Shown: piece after piece, positions 38,840 through 50,129 of the stretch | Layout of the letters: each line of letters begins with the position of its first letter | Position numbering within the stretch: position 1 is the first letter of the stretch | Source: Buxus sempervirens | Lineage: Eukaryota; Streptophyta; Magnoliopsida; Buxales; Buxaceae | Direction: 5' to 3' | DNA length: 64,000 nucleotides | Assembly (NCBI GenBank): GCA_947561395.2 | Contig: OX387182.1 | Span: 8,170,595 to 8,234,594, forward strand | The notes under the pieces: generated by a model | What the model saw: only the letters and a program-made list of their open reading frames with translations | Databases searched by the model: none | Told to the model about the DNA's origin: nothing | Program-made: the position numbers and the translations under genes

Positions 38840-40690
38840 TTATATCAAGCACAAGCCTAAGGTCTTCCGTAAGAATTCAAATTTTATGGAATCAAGAGCC
38901 TTAGTAAAGATGTCAGCATGTTGTTTTTCAGTTACAACATGTTCTAGAACAACAGTACCCTTTTCAACCAACTCTCTAATGAAATGATGTCTAATATCAA
39001 TATGTTTAGTTCTAGAGTGTTGTACAGGATTCTTAGAGATGTTAATAGCACTAGAGTTATCACAAAAAACAGTAAAACTATCCTGTATGATACCGTAGTC
39101 CTTGAGCATTTGTTGCATCCAGAGTAGTTGTGTGCAGCAACTCCCAGCAGCTATGTATTCAGCTTCAGCCGTGGATAAAGATATGGAGTTCTGCTTCTTG
39201 CTGTACCATGACACCAGGTTATTGCCAAGATAAAAACACCCTCCAGTGGTGCTCTTGCGATCATCTGCATTGCCTACCCAATCTGCATCACTAAACCCAA
39301 CAAGATTGGAATTAGTATCTTTGGAATACCAAATTCCATACCCAACTGTACCATTAACATATCTGATGATCCTTTTGACAGCAGCAAGATGGGACTCCTT
39401 AGGATTTGCTTGATACCTGGCACAAATTCCAACACTAAAGCAAATATCAGGCCGAGTAGCAGTTAAATACAATAAACTACCAATCATACTTCGAAATAAA
39501 CTAGTATCCACAGAAGATCCAATTTCATCTTTGATTATCCTTATGTTGGTTCCCATTGGAGTTCTCAAATGTTTGGAACTCTCTAGACTGAATTTCTTTA
39601 CAAGATTTTTAGCATACTTACTTTGAGATATAAATATCCCATTGTCAAGTTGCTTAATCTGTAAACCCAAAAAATAATTCAGTTCACCCACTAAGCTCAT
39701 TTCAAATTCATTTTGCATTTGAAATACAAATTCATCAACTTTTGCTGGAACAGTAGACCCAAAAACAATGTCGTCAACATAGATTTGAGCAATAATGATG
39801 CCAGAACTAAGTTTCTTAACAAATAGTGTTTTGTCTACTCCCCCTCTCTCATAACCCTTTTTAACCAAAAAGGTGGTTAGACGCTCATACCAAGCTCTAG
39901 GAGCTTGTTTCAGCCCATACAAAGCCTTTTTCAGTCTATACACATGATGAGGATGATGAGGATCCTCAAATCCCTTTGGTTGTTCTACAAATACTTCCTC
40001 ATTTAACAAACCATTTAAAAAGGCACTCTTGACATCCATTTGAAAAAGTTTGAAATCTAGCAAGCATGCAATGGCAATAAGTAACCTAATAGATTCTAAC
40101 CTTGCTACAGGAGCAAAGGTCTCATCAAAGTCAACCCCTTCAATTTGAGTATAACCTTGAGCCACTAATCTGGCTTTATTTCTTGTAATATTACCAAGTT
40201 CATCAGATTTATTTTTGAAGATCCACTTGGTACCAATTACATTGAAATCTGTGGGTCGAGGAACAAGAGTCCAAACCTCATTTCTTACAAACTGTTCTAA
40301 CTCTTCTTGCATAGCAATTATCCAGAATTCATCAAGAAGAGCTTCCTTAACATTTTTGGGTTCGAAAGTTGAAGTGTAACACACATACCTGACCATGTCT
40401 TGGTAGTTTACCTTTGGTCGACCTCTTGTACGAATACCATCACCAAGGTTCCCAATGATTGAGTCTACAGGATGATTCTTCTGAACACGGGATGAAGGTT
40501 CTCGATTAGTTTGATCTGCAACATCAAAAGAACCAAATTCAGAATTTGTGGGTCCTGTATTTGAGTCAGGTGCAGAATTACTCCCTGTTGCAGTGTCTGT
40601 TGTTATATCAGATGCCACAGCAACTTCTGTACCAGAAGGCTCATGAGGAAAAACTTCCTCCTCCCTGCTGTACTCTTCAGTATCCTTCAA
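38840..40690 (-). CDS. Sirevirus reverse transcriptase-RNase H
   Basis: 616 codons in frame -1 relative to the upstream gag-integrase ORF; the two meet in a four-base overlap at 40687-40690 and this frame begins with TTG, so it was originally the same polyprotein. RT motifs: GTKWIFKNK, KARLVAQGYTQ, QMDVKSAFLNG, YGLKQAPRAWYERL and the active-site YVDD. RNase H motifs: GFSDADWVG, DDRKSTTGGC, SLSTAEAEY and the C-terminal DIFTKAL. All key acidic residues are present and there is no internal stop. It copies element RNA into DNA and degrades the template. The N-terminal 90 residues are acidic linker typical of the integrase-RT junction in copia elements. Confidence 0.93.
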   Translation of the reverse strand: MKDTEEYSREEEVFPHEPSGTEVAVASDITTDTATGSNSAPDSNTGPTNSEFGSFDVADQTNREPSSRVQKNHPVDSIIGNLGDGIRTRGRPKVNYQDMVRYVCYTSTFEPKNVKEALLDEFWIIAMQEELEQFVRNEVWTLVPRPTDFNVIGTKWIFKNKSDELGNITRNKARLVAQGYTQIEGVDFDETFAPVARLESIRLLIAIACLLDFKLFQMDVKSAFLNGLLNEEVFVEQPKGFEDPHHPHHVYRLKKALYGLKQAPRAWYERLTTFLVKKGYERGGVDKTLFVKKLSSGIIIAQIYVDDIVFGSTVPAKVDEFVFQMQNEFEMSLVGELNYFLGLQIKQLDNGIFISQSKYAKNLVKKFSLESSKHLRTPMGTNIRIIKDEIGSSVDTSLFRSMIGSLLYLTATRPDICFSVGICARYQANPKESHLAAVKRIIRYVNGTVGYGIWYSKDTNSNLVGFSDADWVGNADDRKSTTGGCFYLGNNLVSWYSKKQNSISLSTAEAEYIAAGSCCTQLLWMQQMLKDYGIIQDSFTVFCDNSSAINISKNPVQHSRTKHIDIRHHFIRELVEKGTVVLEHVVTEKQHADIFTKALDSIKFEFLRKTLGLCLI

Positions 40691-43600
40691 GTGACTTGGT
40701 ATAACATCCTCCTTAGAGTGTCTGCAAAATCTTTACAATCATCAACCACAATATTAATAGATTCCATAACAGTATGAGTTCTCATGTTATAAACTCTGTA
40801 GGCTCTACTGTTTGTGGAATAACCCAGAAATATTGCCTTGTCACTTTTGGCATCAAATTTGCCCAGATTTTCACGATCATTTACAATATAACAAGTGCAT
40901 CCAAACACATGAAAGTAACTGAGATTGGGTTTCTTGCCTTTCCAAATCTCATAGGGAGTTTTGGTAGTACCAGGCCTGAGATAGACTCTATTTATAGTGT
41001 AGCACGCTGTGTTAACAGCTTCTGCCCAAAGTCTCATAGGCACTCTTTTTGAATTTAGCATAACCCGAGCCATTTCTTGAAGAGTCCTATTTTTTCTCTC
41101 AACAACCCCATTCTGTTGGGGTGTTTTAGGTGCTGAAAATTCATGTGCTACTCCAAGATTAGTACAAAAATCAGCAAAGATAGTGTTTTCAAATTCTCTT
41201 CCATGATCACTTCGTATCCTCATTATTTTTCCAATATTGCAACACTTCTCATTTTGAAGCTTAATACACAGAATTTTAAACACTTTAAAGGTATCTGATT
41301 TTTCTCTAATAAAGTCAACCCAAGTGTACCTAGACCAGTCATCAACACAAACAAACACATACCTTTTTCCAGATATACTTGCTACCTGCATTGGACCCAT
41401 AAGATCCATGTGAAGTAACTCAAGTATCCTTGCTGTAGACACCTGTTGTAATGGTTTATGAACAGATTTCTGCTGTTTCCCAATCTGACATGGTCCACAT
41501 ATTCCAACCTGTTTTTGATCCAGCATTGGTACTCCTCGAACAATACCTGTATTAACAATCTTTATCAGATTTTTGTAGTTCAAATGTCCAAGTTTTTCAT
41601 GCCATAATTCAGTTTTATCTAATGCAAGTTTATGACAAGTGTGTGGTTGTGATAAAATATAACAATTATCAGCAGATCTGTAACCCTTTAAAACACATGT
41701 TTCAGTTTCATTAACAACATAACATTTGTTCTTTGTGAATCGAACAAACAAGTTTTGATCACACAGTTGACTAATGCTTATCAAGTTAGCCTTTAGCCCT
41801 TCCACATGAAGTATGTTCTTTAGTCTGGGAAATCCTTCCATATCCAAGTTTCCTTTACCAAGAACACGTCCTTTGACACCATCACCGAAAGTCACCTGAC
41901 CTGACATTGTACTTTGATATTCTGCAAGAATGTCTTTGTTCCCTGTCATATGCCTAGAACATCCACTATCAAAATACCACGCATCAGTAGCACAAGACAA
42001 AGAATTATGAGTAACAAAACATTTGAAATTATCCTTTCTTACCCAAACCTTTTTAGTAATAGCAGATTTAAACTTGTTCATTTTTGATGTATTATTGGTA
42101 CTCATTTCTTTCCTAATAGCATTCAAATATTTGAAGCATCTAGGACGAATATGACCAACCATACTACAGAAATGACAGATAGGAATAAATTTCTTTGACT
42201 TAGATGATGATTTGGTTCTCTTACCAGACCCAAGAGAAAATTCTGATGTTGATTCAGCCCTCACAAAAGTCATTTTTGAAGGAGGGTTTCCTTCAGTAAA
42301 TCCAATACCTTGATGATCACCATGAGCTTTTCCAAGAGACAGAACATGATTGAGCTTCTTAGTACCTGAGTTCAGCATGTGAATATTCTTATGAGTTCTT
42401 TCTAACTCAATTCTGAAATCCTGTACTTTCTGCTCCTTCATATCAAGAAGTTCTTCACAGTTGGTTACAGTCCTGATTAGACTCTCTTTTTCTTTGAGAA
42501 GTTTGGCAACTTGAGCTTCTAATGACTTGTTCATTTCACACACCCAGATCCATTTCTCATACATTTTCTTATACATTTCCTGAATGGTTTCAGTACTCAA
42601 GTCATCATCATCATCACTGCTAGAACATGTTTCAAAATCAGCAGCTTTCTCTTTGTGACCAACAACAAGATGTTGTTGCATTTTACTAGTGAAAGCAATG
42701 TGATTACTGGTAAGGTCATCTTCTTCTTGACTGTCTTCTGTTTCTTCATCACTCCAAGTTATATTCAATGATTTCCCTTTCTTTTTCAGAGTGTTTGCAC
42801 ATTCAGATTGAATATGGCCAAACCCTTCACACTCACGACACTGTATTCCTTTGTTCTTCATCTTTATTTCAGCAAAGTGTTCATCTGACTTGCTTCTTCT
42901 TGCATTGTTGAATCTGCCAGGTCTGGAAGATGAATCCTTCCTATTCATCTTTTTCAGAAATTTTCCAAAGTTTTTTGTTAGTAAAGCAATTGGATCATTG
43001 AATACATCAGTTTCTTCATACTCACCTTCCTTAGTCTGAGATTGCACTTCAGCTTGAAAAGCAATGCTCTTCTCCTTCTTTCTTTGCTTCAGATTCATCT
43101 CGAAGGTTTGCAAAGACCCCATCAACTCATCCAGTCTCATTTTGCTTACATCGTGAGCTTCCTCAATTGCAGTAACTTTATAAGCAAATCTCTCTGGTAA
43201 TGACCTCAGAGTTTTCCTTACCAGCTTTGAATCAGAATATTTTTCTCCAAGAAGGAAGGCTTCATTTGATATATCACATAACTTGGAATTAAAGTCGGCA
43301 ATCAGTTCATCCTCGAGCATCCTCAGATCTTCAAACCGAGAAGCTAACATCTGTAATTTTGAGAGCTTAACTGCCGTATTTCCTTCATGAGCCGTTTGTA
43401 GAATATCCCAAGCCCTCTTTGCTGATTCACATGTAGAGATCAGTTTGAATTGATTTGCATCAACTCCATTAAAAATTGCATTCAATGCCTTAGAGTTTTC
43501 AGATGACAACCGATCTTCTGCAACTGTCCAAGTTTCTTCTGGTTTGAGAATAATGTTTCTTTCATCATCAATTATGGTGGGAGGAGTCCAATCTGTTAGA

Positions 43601-43728
43601 ATCGCACGCCACGCCCGTTCATCAACAGCTTTGATGAATGCTCTCATTTTGGCTTTCCAGTAAGAATAGTTTGTTCCATCCAACAGAGGTGGACGTGAGA
43701 CTGATCCTCCTTCCTTCATAGTATCCAT
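40687..43728 (-). CDS. Sirevirus gag-protease-integrase
   Basis: Start chosen at the ATG at 43728 (MDTMKEGG); the open frame runs further up to the primer binding site without another ATG. Gag: RPPLLDGTNYSYWKAKM opening, then a UBN2-type region. Two CCHC zinc knuckles follow: CRECEGFGHIQSEC and CHFCSMVGHIRPRC. Protease: WYFDSGCSRHMTG with the catalytic Asp. Integrase: zinc-binding WHEKLGHLNYKNL...CGPCQIGK, then the D,D-35-E core (HMDLMGPM, RSDHGREFE, PQQNGVVERKNRTLQEMARVML). A long charged coiled-coil stretch between the knuckles is usual for Sirevirus gag. It ends at TGA 40687-40689 where the RT frame takes over, so RT would not be made as a fusion without a -1 shift. Confidence 0.93.
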   Translation of the reverse strand: MDTMKEGGSVSRPPLLDGTNYSYWKAKMRAFIKAVDERAWRAILTDWTPPTIIDDERNIILKPEETWTVAEDRLSSENSKALNAIFNGVDANQFKLISTCESAKRAWDILQTAHEGNTAVKLSKLQMLASRFEDLRMLEDELIADFNSKLCDISNEAFLLGEKYSDSKLVRKTLRSLPERFAYKVTAIEEAHDVSKMRLDELMGSLQTFEMNLKQRKKEKSIAFQAEVQSQTKEGEYEETDVFNDPIALLTKNFGKFLKKMNRKDSSSRPGRFNNARRSKSDEHFAEIKMKNKGIQCRECEGFGHIQSECANTLKKKGKSLNITWSDEETEDSQEEDDLTSNHIAFTSKMQQHLVVGHKEKAADFETCSSSDDDDDLSTETIQEMYKKMYEKWIWVCEMNKSLEAQVAKLLKEKESLIRTVTNCEELLDMKEQKVQDFRIELERTHKNIHMLNSGTKKLNHVLSLGKAHGDHQGIGFTEGNPPSKMTFVRAESTSEFSLGSGKRTKSSSKSKKFIPICHFCSMVGHIRPRCFKYLNAIRKEMSTNNTSKMNKFKSAITKKVWVRKDNFKCFVTHNSLSCATDAWYFDSGCSRHMTGNKDILAEYQSTMSGQVTFGDGVKGRVLGKGNLDMEGFPRLKNILHVEGLKANLISISQLCDQNLFVRFTKNKCYVVNETETCVLKGYRSADNCYILSQPHTCHKLALDKTELWHEKLGHLNYKNLIKIVNTGIVRGVPMLDQKQVGICGPCQIGKQQKSVHKPLQQVSTARILELLHMDLMGPMQVASISGKRYVFVCVDDWSRYTWVDFIREKSDTFKVFKILCIKLQNEKCCNIGKIMRIRSDHGREFENTIFADFCTNLGVAHEFSAPKTPQQNGVVERKNRTLQEMARVMLNSKRVPMRLWAEAVNTACYTINRVYLRPGTTKTPYEIWKGKKPNLSYFHVFGCTCYIVNDRENLGKFDAKSDKAIFLGYSTNSRAYRVYNMRTHTVMESINIVVDDCKDFADTLRRMLYQVT

Positions 43729-43784
43729 TTCCTGCACAACAGATCTTTTTCCAAGAATCTCACCAAAAATAAAATTAGTGACCC

Positions 43785-43796
43785 GCTCTGATACCA
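43785..43796 (-). other. Sirevirus primer binding site (initiator Met tRNA type)
   Basis: Minus strand reads tggtatcagagc two bases inside the upstream LTR (43799-44635). This is the standard copia primer site complementary to the 3' end of initiator methionine tRNA. Confidence 0.9.
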
Positions 43797-43798
43797 AT

Positions 43799-44635
43799 TG
43801 TTAGATCTGTTAGTGATATACGAAAATGAACACAAGGAGATTTTTAACGAGGTTCGGTATTAACCTAATCCTCGGGACCACGTCCAGATGATGAACAATC
43901 CACTAAAGATCAAAACGATTACAAACACCAATAAGGTCTTACACAATTAAAAGACTCCCTCTTGAATTCGTCGCCAAGGTGTAAAATCTTCTTTAGAGTC
44001 TTGTTCAGCGAGCTCCCCTCGACTTTAAAAAATAGATTGAACTCCTTCAATCTACAGAGTGCAGCAAGGCTCCCCCTCGACTTATGCATGCCTGCTTGAA
44101 CTCCCTTCAATATGCATTTTGTCTTCTCCCGAAGACTTCAAATTCTTCTCCCGAAGAATGATGACATAAAATAATCCTTATCAATCTGTTCTTGAGCGTC
44201 CAAGAGAGTTGGCCCATTATCAACCTCTCATTCATATATATATCCTGAGAAAACTCAACAGATTTGTTAAATGTTGTAACACTTGTTACAACGGATAAGG
44301 AACAGATAAGACAACAGATAAGATATTTTCCAGATTCGAACTTTCTTATCTCTAAAAGATAATCTCTTAATTTGATAATATTTAACAGATCAAAGAGATG
44401 CCAATCCTATCTGAGAAAACAGAATTAATTTGAATCTCTGTTAGCTTAGAGATAAGAATTAACTCATACTTTAAAGATATAAGACTAACCATGTTAACCC
44501 CTATCTCTAAAGAGATAAGACAAAATTAGTTTAACAACTATCTTATCAAACAACCTACGAATTTCAAAAAGATTCTCAGTAAATATCTGGACAACAAAAT
44601 AATGCCACATCATCAAAAGACAATCAACCTTAACA
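43799..44635 (-). repeat. Sirevirus 5' LTR (837 bp)
   Basis: Direct copy of 35441-36278 with about eight differences, including one 1-base gap. It is the upstream LTR for minus-strand transcription of the element. Confidence 0.95.
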
Positions 44636-44894
44636 GCTCGTTTTATAACGGCATTTCTTATAAAATGCCATAATACATTATTTTTTGCAGATGAAATGCC
44701 GTATTAAGGCACTTATTATGGCACTTTTGTATAAGTGCCGTTATATCAGGTGTGGCTATATCATATTTTTTTTTTGTAGTGCAGTAACTCATCTTCTTCT
44801 CACCTAATACTCTTCAAAGAAGGTAATCTATAGCTCATGGAGTCAGAAATCCAGGTTTGGTCAATTAATCTGACATTTAAGATGGGGAATTCTA

Positions 44895-45104
44895 AAGAGA
44901 TTATGAAAGTGATAGATTGCAAGTGTCCCCGACACCACAAATTGTAGGATGTGTTTGTATTATATACAATGAAAAACAGAATCGTTTACATTTGTAAAAT
45001 CCTAACTATTTGAGATATTGACAACTAACTGAAGACATTCAAAATACATTCAAAATATTTAATCTTTTAGGAGAAGACCAAGTCTTTAGGAATCTGTTTT
45101 CACA
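44895..45104. mobile_element. Small unclassified insertion in receptor copy 4
   Basis: About 210 bp absent from the other receptor copies, flanked by aattcta on both sides (44888-44894 and 45105-45111). No clear terminal inverted repeat or ORF. The 7-bp duplication shows it is an insertion; the family is unknown. Confidence 0.7.
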
Positions 45105-47175
45105 AATTCTATAGTGGCAGTTTTTCTTGACAATGGAAATCTTGTTTTGAGAGATGGGTCCAAGTCATCTGGTTTCATTTGGAAGAGTTTCCATCACCCA
45201 AATACTTGCATATTAGCTCCAAGTGCAAAACTAGGGTTTAACAAACTCACCAAAGAAACTCAAGTCTTAACTTCATGGTCAAGTTACAAAGATCCAATAG
45301 AAGGGATTTTCTCTCTTGGGATAGACCCAGATGGATCCCAACTTTATTTAGAGTGGAACAAGTCCCAAAGTTACTGGACTAGTGGACCATGGAATGGCCA
45401 CTTTTTCAGCCAACTTCCCTGAAATGAATGAAACGAGAACGAAGGATACCTTCAACTTCAGCTACATCTCAAACGAGAATGAAAGCTTCTTCACAGATTC
45501 TGTTTATGATACTTCCATATACTCTGTAATTGCAGTTGCTTCAAGGGAGTTCAAGCTACTTACCTGGTCAAAAGGTGTTTCAAAACAAAATAAATTATGG
45601 TCTCGACCCACAAACAAGTGTGAGAATTATGGTGTACGTGGAGCTTTTGGTACCTGCCTCTAGCAAGACTCAATCTCTTGTGCATGTTTGCATGGTTTTG
45701 AACCATGCTATCGGCCAAACGAGGGCCTAAAGGAGTGGTACAAAGTGTGTGCGAGATCCCCCTTTGCAATGTGAGAATAAAACTTCAGGCAATGGGACAT
45801 AGGACAATTTTTCCGTGTAGTCCAACATAAGATTACCTGAAAATGCACAACCATTGATAGTTGGTGGTGATCAGCAATGCAAATTAGCTTGCTTGAACAA
45901 CTGTTCTTGCACTACATACACTTATGGTAATGATTAGTGTTCAACACGGTATGGAGAAATTTTTAATATGCAGCAATTTAATGATAGTAAAAGAAGTGAT
46001 CTTTATGTCAAACTTGCTACTTCAAAGCTTCCAAAGCCAAAATTAGCTAAAGCTAAGAAGCCACTGCGCTTGATTGTAGTATTGCCAACTATTCTAGCAA
46101 TGCTTATTTTCTGTTTCTTTTTGTGCTACCTGTGAAAACGAAGCCTCAAGCACAAAGGTAAGGATGAGAGTCATGGTTTCTAAATTAGTTATTGCATCTT
46201 CAATATCTTGAGTATCCTTATGTATGAATCAGGGGAAAGCGAAACAAGCCAGGACCTGTTATTGTTTGATTTGGGTACAAGCAATAAAGCAACTGATTGC
46301 AATTACAGTGACATAAGTAGGCTCTAGAAGGGACAAAACCAACGTGTCAAGTTACCTTTATTCAATTTCTCAAGTGTCTCAGCAACTACTGATAACTTCT
46401 TTGCTGTAAAGAAGATTGGAGAGGGCAATTTTGAGCCTATTTACAAGGTAAAATTAAACTCCTTCAACACTTCCTGTAAAAAATATGGATCTCACATTTA
46501 GTTCTCATGCATGAAAATCATCAAAAACAAACTTAAAAGAGTTCACTTACATGGTAAATTACAAGATGGACATGAAGTAGTGATGAAGAGGCTCTCAAGA
46601 CAGTATGGACAAGGATTCATTGAGTTCAGAAATGAGATGTTACTAATTGCACAATTGCAACATAGGAACCTTGTTGGCCTTCTAGGATGTTGTGTGGAAA
46701 GAGAAGAAAATATACTTATCTATGAGTACATGCCCAACAAAAGCTTGGATTCTATGCTCTTTGGTCTGTAGTTATTTACGCTATAGACTATTTCCCTTTT
46801 TTTATTCTTTGAAACTAATAGAATTGATTTTATGATTGAGCGTTTGAACCTTTGTGCTTAAATATCTAGTGCAAAATAAAATGTGACTGATCCAAAACAA
46901 CGACGTCTATTAGATTGGGAAAGGCGGATTCACATTATTTCAGGGGTTGCCCATGGTCCTATTTACCTCCATGAATATTCCAGATTGAGAATCATTCACA
47001 AAGATTTAAAAGGCAGTAATATCTTCTTGGATGGCGACATGAACCCAAAAATATCGGATTTCGGTATGACAAGAATTTTTCGAAGGCAACAATTCTCAAG
47101 CAAACACAAACAGGATTGTGGGAACCTAGTAATTAAATAGAAATGTAGATTCTCAGGCAAACACTAACAAAAAAA

Positions 47176-47650
47176 GGTTATAGATAGAAGATTGCAACAC
47201 TTGATCCCAAGAGGTCACCCAGAAATAAAGAAGATACCCACTATTACCCTACTTGATCAACACAATCTTAGTCACAAATGTGATGTTAATAGTTGGAAGC
47301 CTGTTGTATTAATTATAGTTATTATAAATGCTACAAATACATAATGTGTAATGTCAATCAGAAGAGATGATGTAAAAGCAAGACTCAAAACTTTAGAAGA
47401 ACATTACAAGACTATCAATGAGGTCGTGGCATGTTCGGATAGGATACAACAAAACAGACGATAAAGGTGGATGATGAAATATCTTTGGGCAAGATACGGC
47501 CGATGGAGAAGTTGATTAACGTAGTGTGGAAGCTAAGGCCCGTATAGGGACTAATGTTGAATAGTTAAATGACAGATTAAAAGAAATATATCAGAAAGAA
47601 CTACATCAAACGAGCCAAAAAGTTTGTTCCTCTTCAAATCCACAAAAAAT
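47176..47650. repeat. Dispersed repeat, copy 2
   Basis: Matches 21690-22216 in the same orientation, with a shorter stretch after the first 40 bases. It sits exactly where receptor copy 4 stops (in intron 4) and where the copy 5 remnant begins, so it may mark the joint of a rearrangement. Confidence 0.8.
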
Positions 47651-47667
47651 GGATTGTTGATCACAAG

Positions 47668-49476
47668 TTGGTGGTGATCAACAATGCAAATTAGCTTGCT
47701 TGATCAACTGTTCTTGCATTGCTTATACTTACGGTAATGGTCAGTGTTCAATATGGTATGGAGAACTTTTTAATCTACAGCAATTAAATGATAGTTAGGG
47801 AAGCGATCTTTATGTCAAACATGCTGCTTCAGAGCTTCCAGGGCTGAAGGCTAAAGCTAAAAAGCACAACGGTTGATTATAGCATTGGCAACTGTTTTGA
47901 CAATGCTTATTTTCCTTTTCTTCTTGTGCTATCTGCGAAAAAGAAGGCTCAAACAAAGAGGTAAGGATCAAAGTCATAGTGTCTAAATCAATTTCTGCAT
48001 CTTCAATATCATAACTCTTCTTATTTATATGAAGCAGGTGAAAGCGAAACAACAGGACCTGTTATTACTTGATTTGGGTACAAGAAATAAAGCAAATGAT
48101 TGCAATTACAGTGATATAAGTAGGCTCTAGAAGGGACGAAACCAATATGCCAAGTTGCTGATATTCAGTTTCTCGGCAGTTACTGATAACTTCTTTGCTA
48201 CAAATAAGCTTGGAGAGGGTGGCTTTGGGCCTGTTTACAAGGTAAAATTAAACTCCTTTAACACTTTCGGTACAAAATATGGATCTCACATTTAGTTCTC
48301 ATGCACAAAAATCATCAAAAACAAACTTAAAAGAGTTCACTTACAAGGTAAATTACAAGATAGACATGAAGTAACAGTTAAGTGGCTCTCAAAATAGTCT
48401 GGACAAGGATTGATTGAGTTAAGAAATGAGATGTTACTAATTTCACAGTTGCAGCATAGGAACCTTGTTGGACTTCTAGGATGCTGCATGGAAAGAGATG
48501 AAAAGATACTGACCTATGAGTACATGCCCAACAAAAGCCTGGACTCTATACTCTTTGGTTGGTTATTCATAAACTATTTTTCTTTTTTTATTCTTGGAAA
48601 CTAGCAGAAATAATTTCATGATCAAGCGTTGGAAACTTCTTGCTTATATATCCAATGCAGAAAAATGTGACAGATCCAACATGGCAAAGACTATTAGATT
48701 GGGGACATGAACCCCAAAATATCGGATTTTGATATGGCAAGAATTTTTGGAGGCAATAATTCTCAGGAATACACAAACAAGATTGTGGGAACATAGTAAG
48801 TAGAGATTACATTCTTAGAGCACATACTCACCTTCTCAAGAACTAAGATGCTTTTGTCCCACAATGGAAATATCCATTGCAGCTATTGACATTCCTTTTT
48901 TATTGTTGAAATGCAGTGGTTATATGTCCCCTGAGTATGCTATGAAAGGCCTCTTCTCAATCAAATCTGATGTCCTTAGCTTTGGAGTGTTGATGCTAGA
49001 GATTTTGAGTGGCAAGAAGAACTCTGGATTCTATCATCTTGACTCTCTTCATCTTCTAGAATATGTAAGTGACTGGAATGAAACTAATCATATTCTTAAT
49101 TCTAAACTAATCCTTTATGCAATTTAATTTTACCATTTTTTTCCCTTGTGACTTTGTATTGCCTCAGGCATGGGAGCTGTAGAAGATTGGTAGGGGATTG
49201 GATTTGATAGATCCCCCATCGTTGTCTGATCCACCTTTGATGCCTCTCACACTGAGATACATTCAAGTGGCGCTTTTGTGTGTTCAAGAAAGTCCAAATG
49301 ATTGACCTAACATGTCTCAAGTTTTCTCAATGTTTAGTAATGAACTTGCAACTCTACCTTTAACTAGGAAGCCCGCTTTTTCAATTACAAGAAGAGATTC
49401 AAATCCAAATTCGCAAAGAAGTGTCCCAAGTAATTTTTCTGTGAATACTCTAACAGTTTCCATGGAAGCCCGTTAA
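47668..49476 (+). pseudogene. G-type lectin S-receptor-like kinase copy 5, truncated and decayed
   Basis: Begins inside the PAN domain (gttggtggtgatcaacaatgc); the lectin and S-locus domains are absent. The membrane helix region (ATVLTMLIF-type text near 47890) and parts of exons 2 to 6 follow. Lesions: TAG near 47797, an in-frame TAG near 48124 in exon 2 and a short deletion there, TAG near 48395 in exon 3, and a deletion in exon 4 that joins LLDWG directly to the DMNPK text, removing the whole HRD catalytic loop. Exon 5 (about 48918-49064) is open. Exon 6 (about 49169-49476) has stops near 49180 and 49304. The 3' flank matches that of copy 3. No product is expected. Confidence 0.9.
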
Positions 49477-50129
49477 CATTATCCCTTGTCCATTACTTTT
49501 TTGCTACCCTAAAAAACCCCGTTAACATTCTTGTATGTATCTTTTATTTTCATGTATAACTTTTTCTAATTCAACTTGTAATCTTCACTCCATTTCAGGC
49601 TATGATCTTTTATCTATGTTTGTAGTTTGTCTTTTTCCATAAAATTAAGCTGCTCCCATTATCAGTAGTTTAAAATCCAAACCTGATTGAACCAAATGAT
49701 CTAGCCTGTTGATGCAACCACAATTGAACCAATGCTCCCTGCATCTCATTTGAAGAGTTAAAAACTTGTGGCACCAACTGAGATTCAAGTCAACAAACAT
49801 AAATGGTCAATTAAACCATCTTCCTGCCTAACATGTCACATTCTTAGCCAGATGTTTCTTACAGATGGTAGTGTTTCTCTTCCGAGGATAAGCATTTAAA
49901 GCACTTTCAGATTTCTCGTTCTTTCTCAGGGGTCCATTTTTGTAAATTTGATAAAGTTCTAGGTCATTTTTTATATATTAAAACGTTGAGAGATTAAAAT
50001 AAAATTTTAAATTTTCACATTTCCCCTCTTTTCTTTTTTGGACGAATACATTTCCCCTGCTTTTCACTCTCAGATTTTGATCAATCGAGAAATATAGGTC
50101 GGGAAGAGAGGAATTTGAAGGGAGGAGTT
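49477..50129. other. Flank of receptor copy 5, then unrelated DNA
   Basis: Homology to the 3' flanks of copies 1 and 3 continues to about 49870 and then stops abruptly. The remaining part has no recognised feature. Confidence 0.5.

Larger units (their letters stand above)
35441..44635 (-). mobile_element. Near-complete Sirevirus-type Ty1/copia retrotransposon (9195 bp)
   Basis: LTRs 35441-36278 and 43799-44635 (TGTTAG to CTTAACA), target duplication gctcg perfect on both sides (35436-35440, 44636-44640). On the minus strand: LTR, primer binding site, gag-protease-integrase, RT-RNase H, a 0.74-kb spacer, an envelope-like ORF, a polypurine tract and the second LTR. I counted about eight differences between the LTRs by eye, close to 1 percent, so insertion was recent. 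A frameshift before RT and one stop in the envelope-like ORF mean this copy probably cannot move alone. Confidence 0.95.
35168..44781. mobile_element. CACTA-like MITE (about 414 bp) split by a Sirevirus
   Basis: Left end gactacaaaaa (35168) and right end tttttgtagtg (to 44781) form terminal repeats of the CACTACAAAAA type, the first base mutated on the left. The 3-bp duplication cag is present at 35165-35167 and 44782-44784, and removing the element rejoins the receptor text as in copy 2. The two halves (35168-35440, 44641-44781) are full of aaatgccgtaataa-type words in both orientations, so the original element could fold back on itself. Confidence 0.82.
34865..47128 (+). pseudogene. G-type lectin S-receptor-like kinase copy 4, split by nested transposons
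   Basis: Receptor pieces are 34865-35167, 44785-44894 and 45112-46160 (exon 1), about 46236-46450 (exon 2), 46554-46767 (exon 3) and about 46870-47128 (exon 4); exons 5 and 6 are missing and a dispersed repeat follows. The first ATG is stopped after three codons, as in copy 2, but an overlapping ATGA at 34873 restores the signal-peptide frame (MKKSLFFLSIVLMCMA) as far as a TAA near 35009. A 47-bp tandem duplication (35024-35070 and 35071-35117) shifts the frame. A CACTA-like MITE with a Sirevirus inside separates 35167 from 44785, and a 217-bp insertion lies at 44895-45111. There is a one-base insertion near 45420, and TAG codons near 45661 and 45936 break the EGF and PAN regions. In exon 4 HRD reads HKD. 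No product is expected. Confidence 0.9.
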
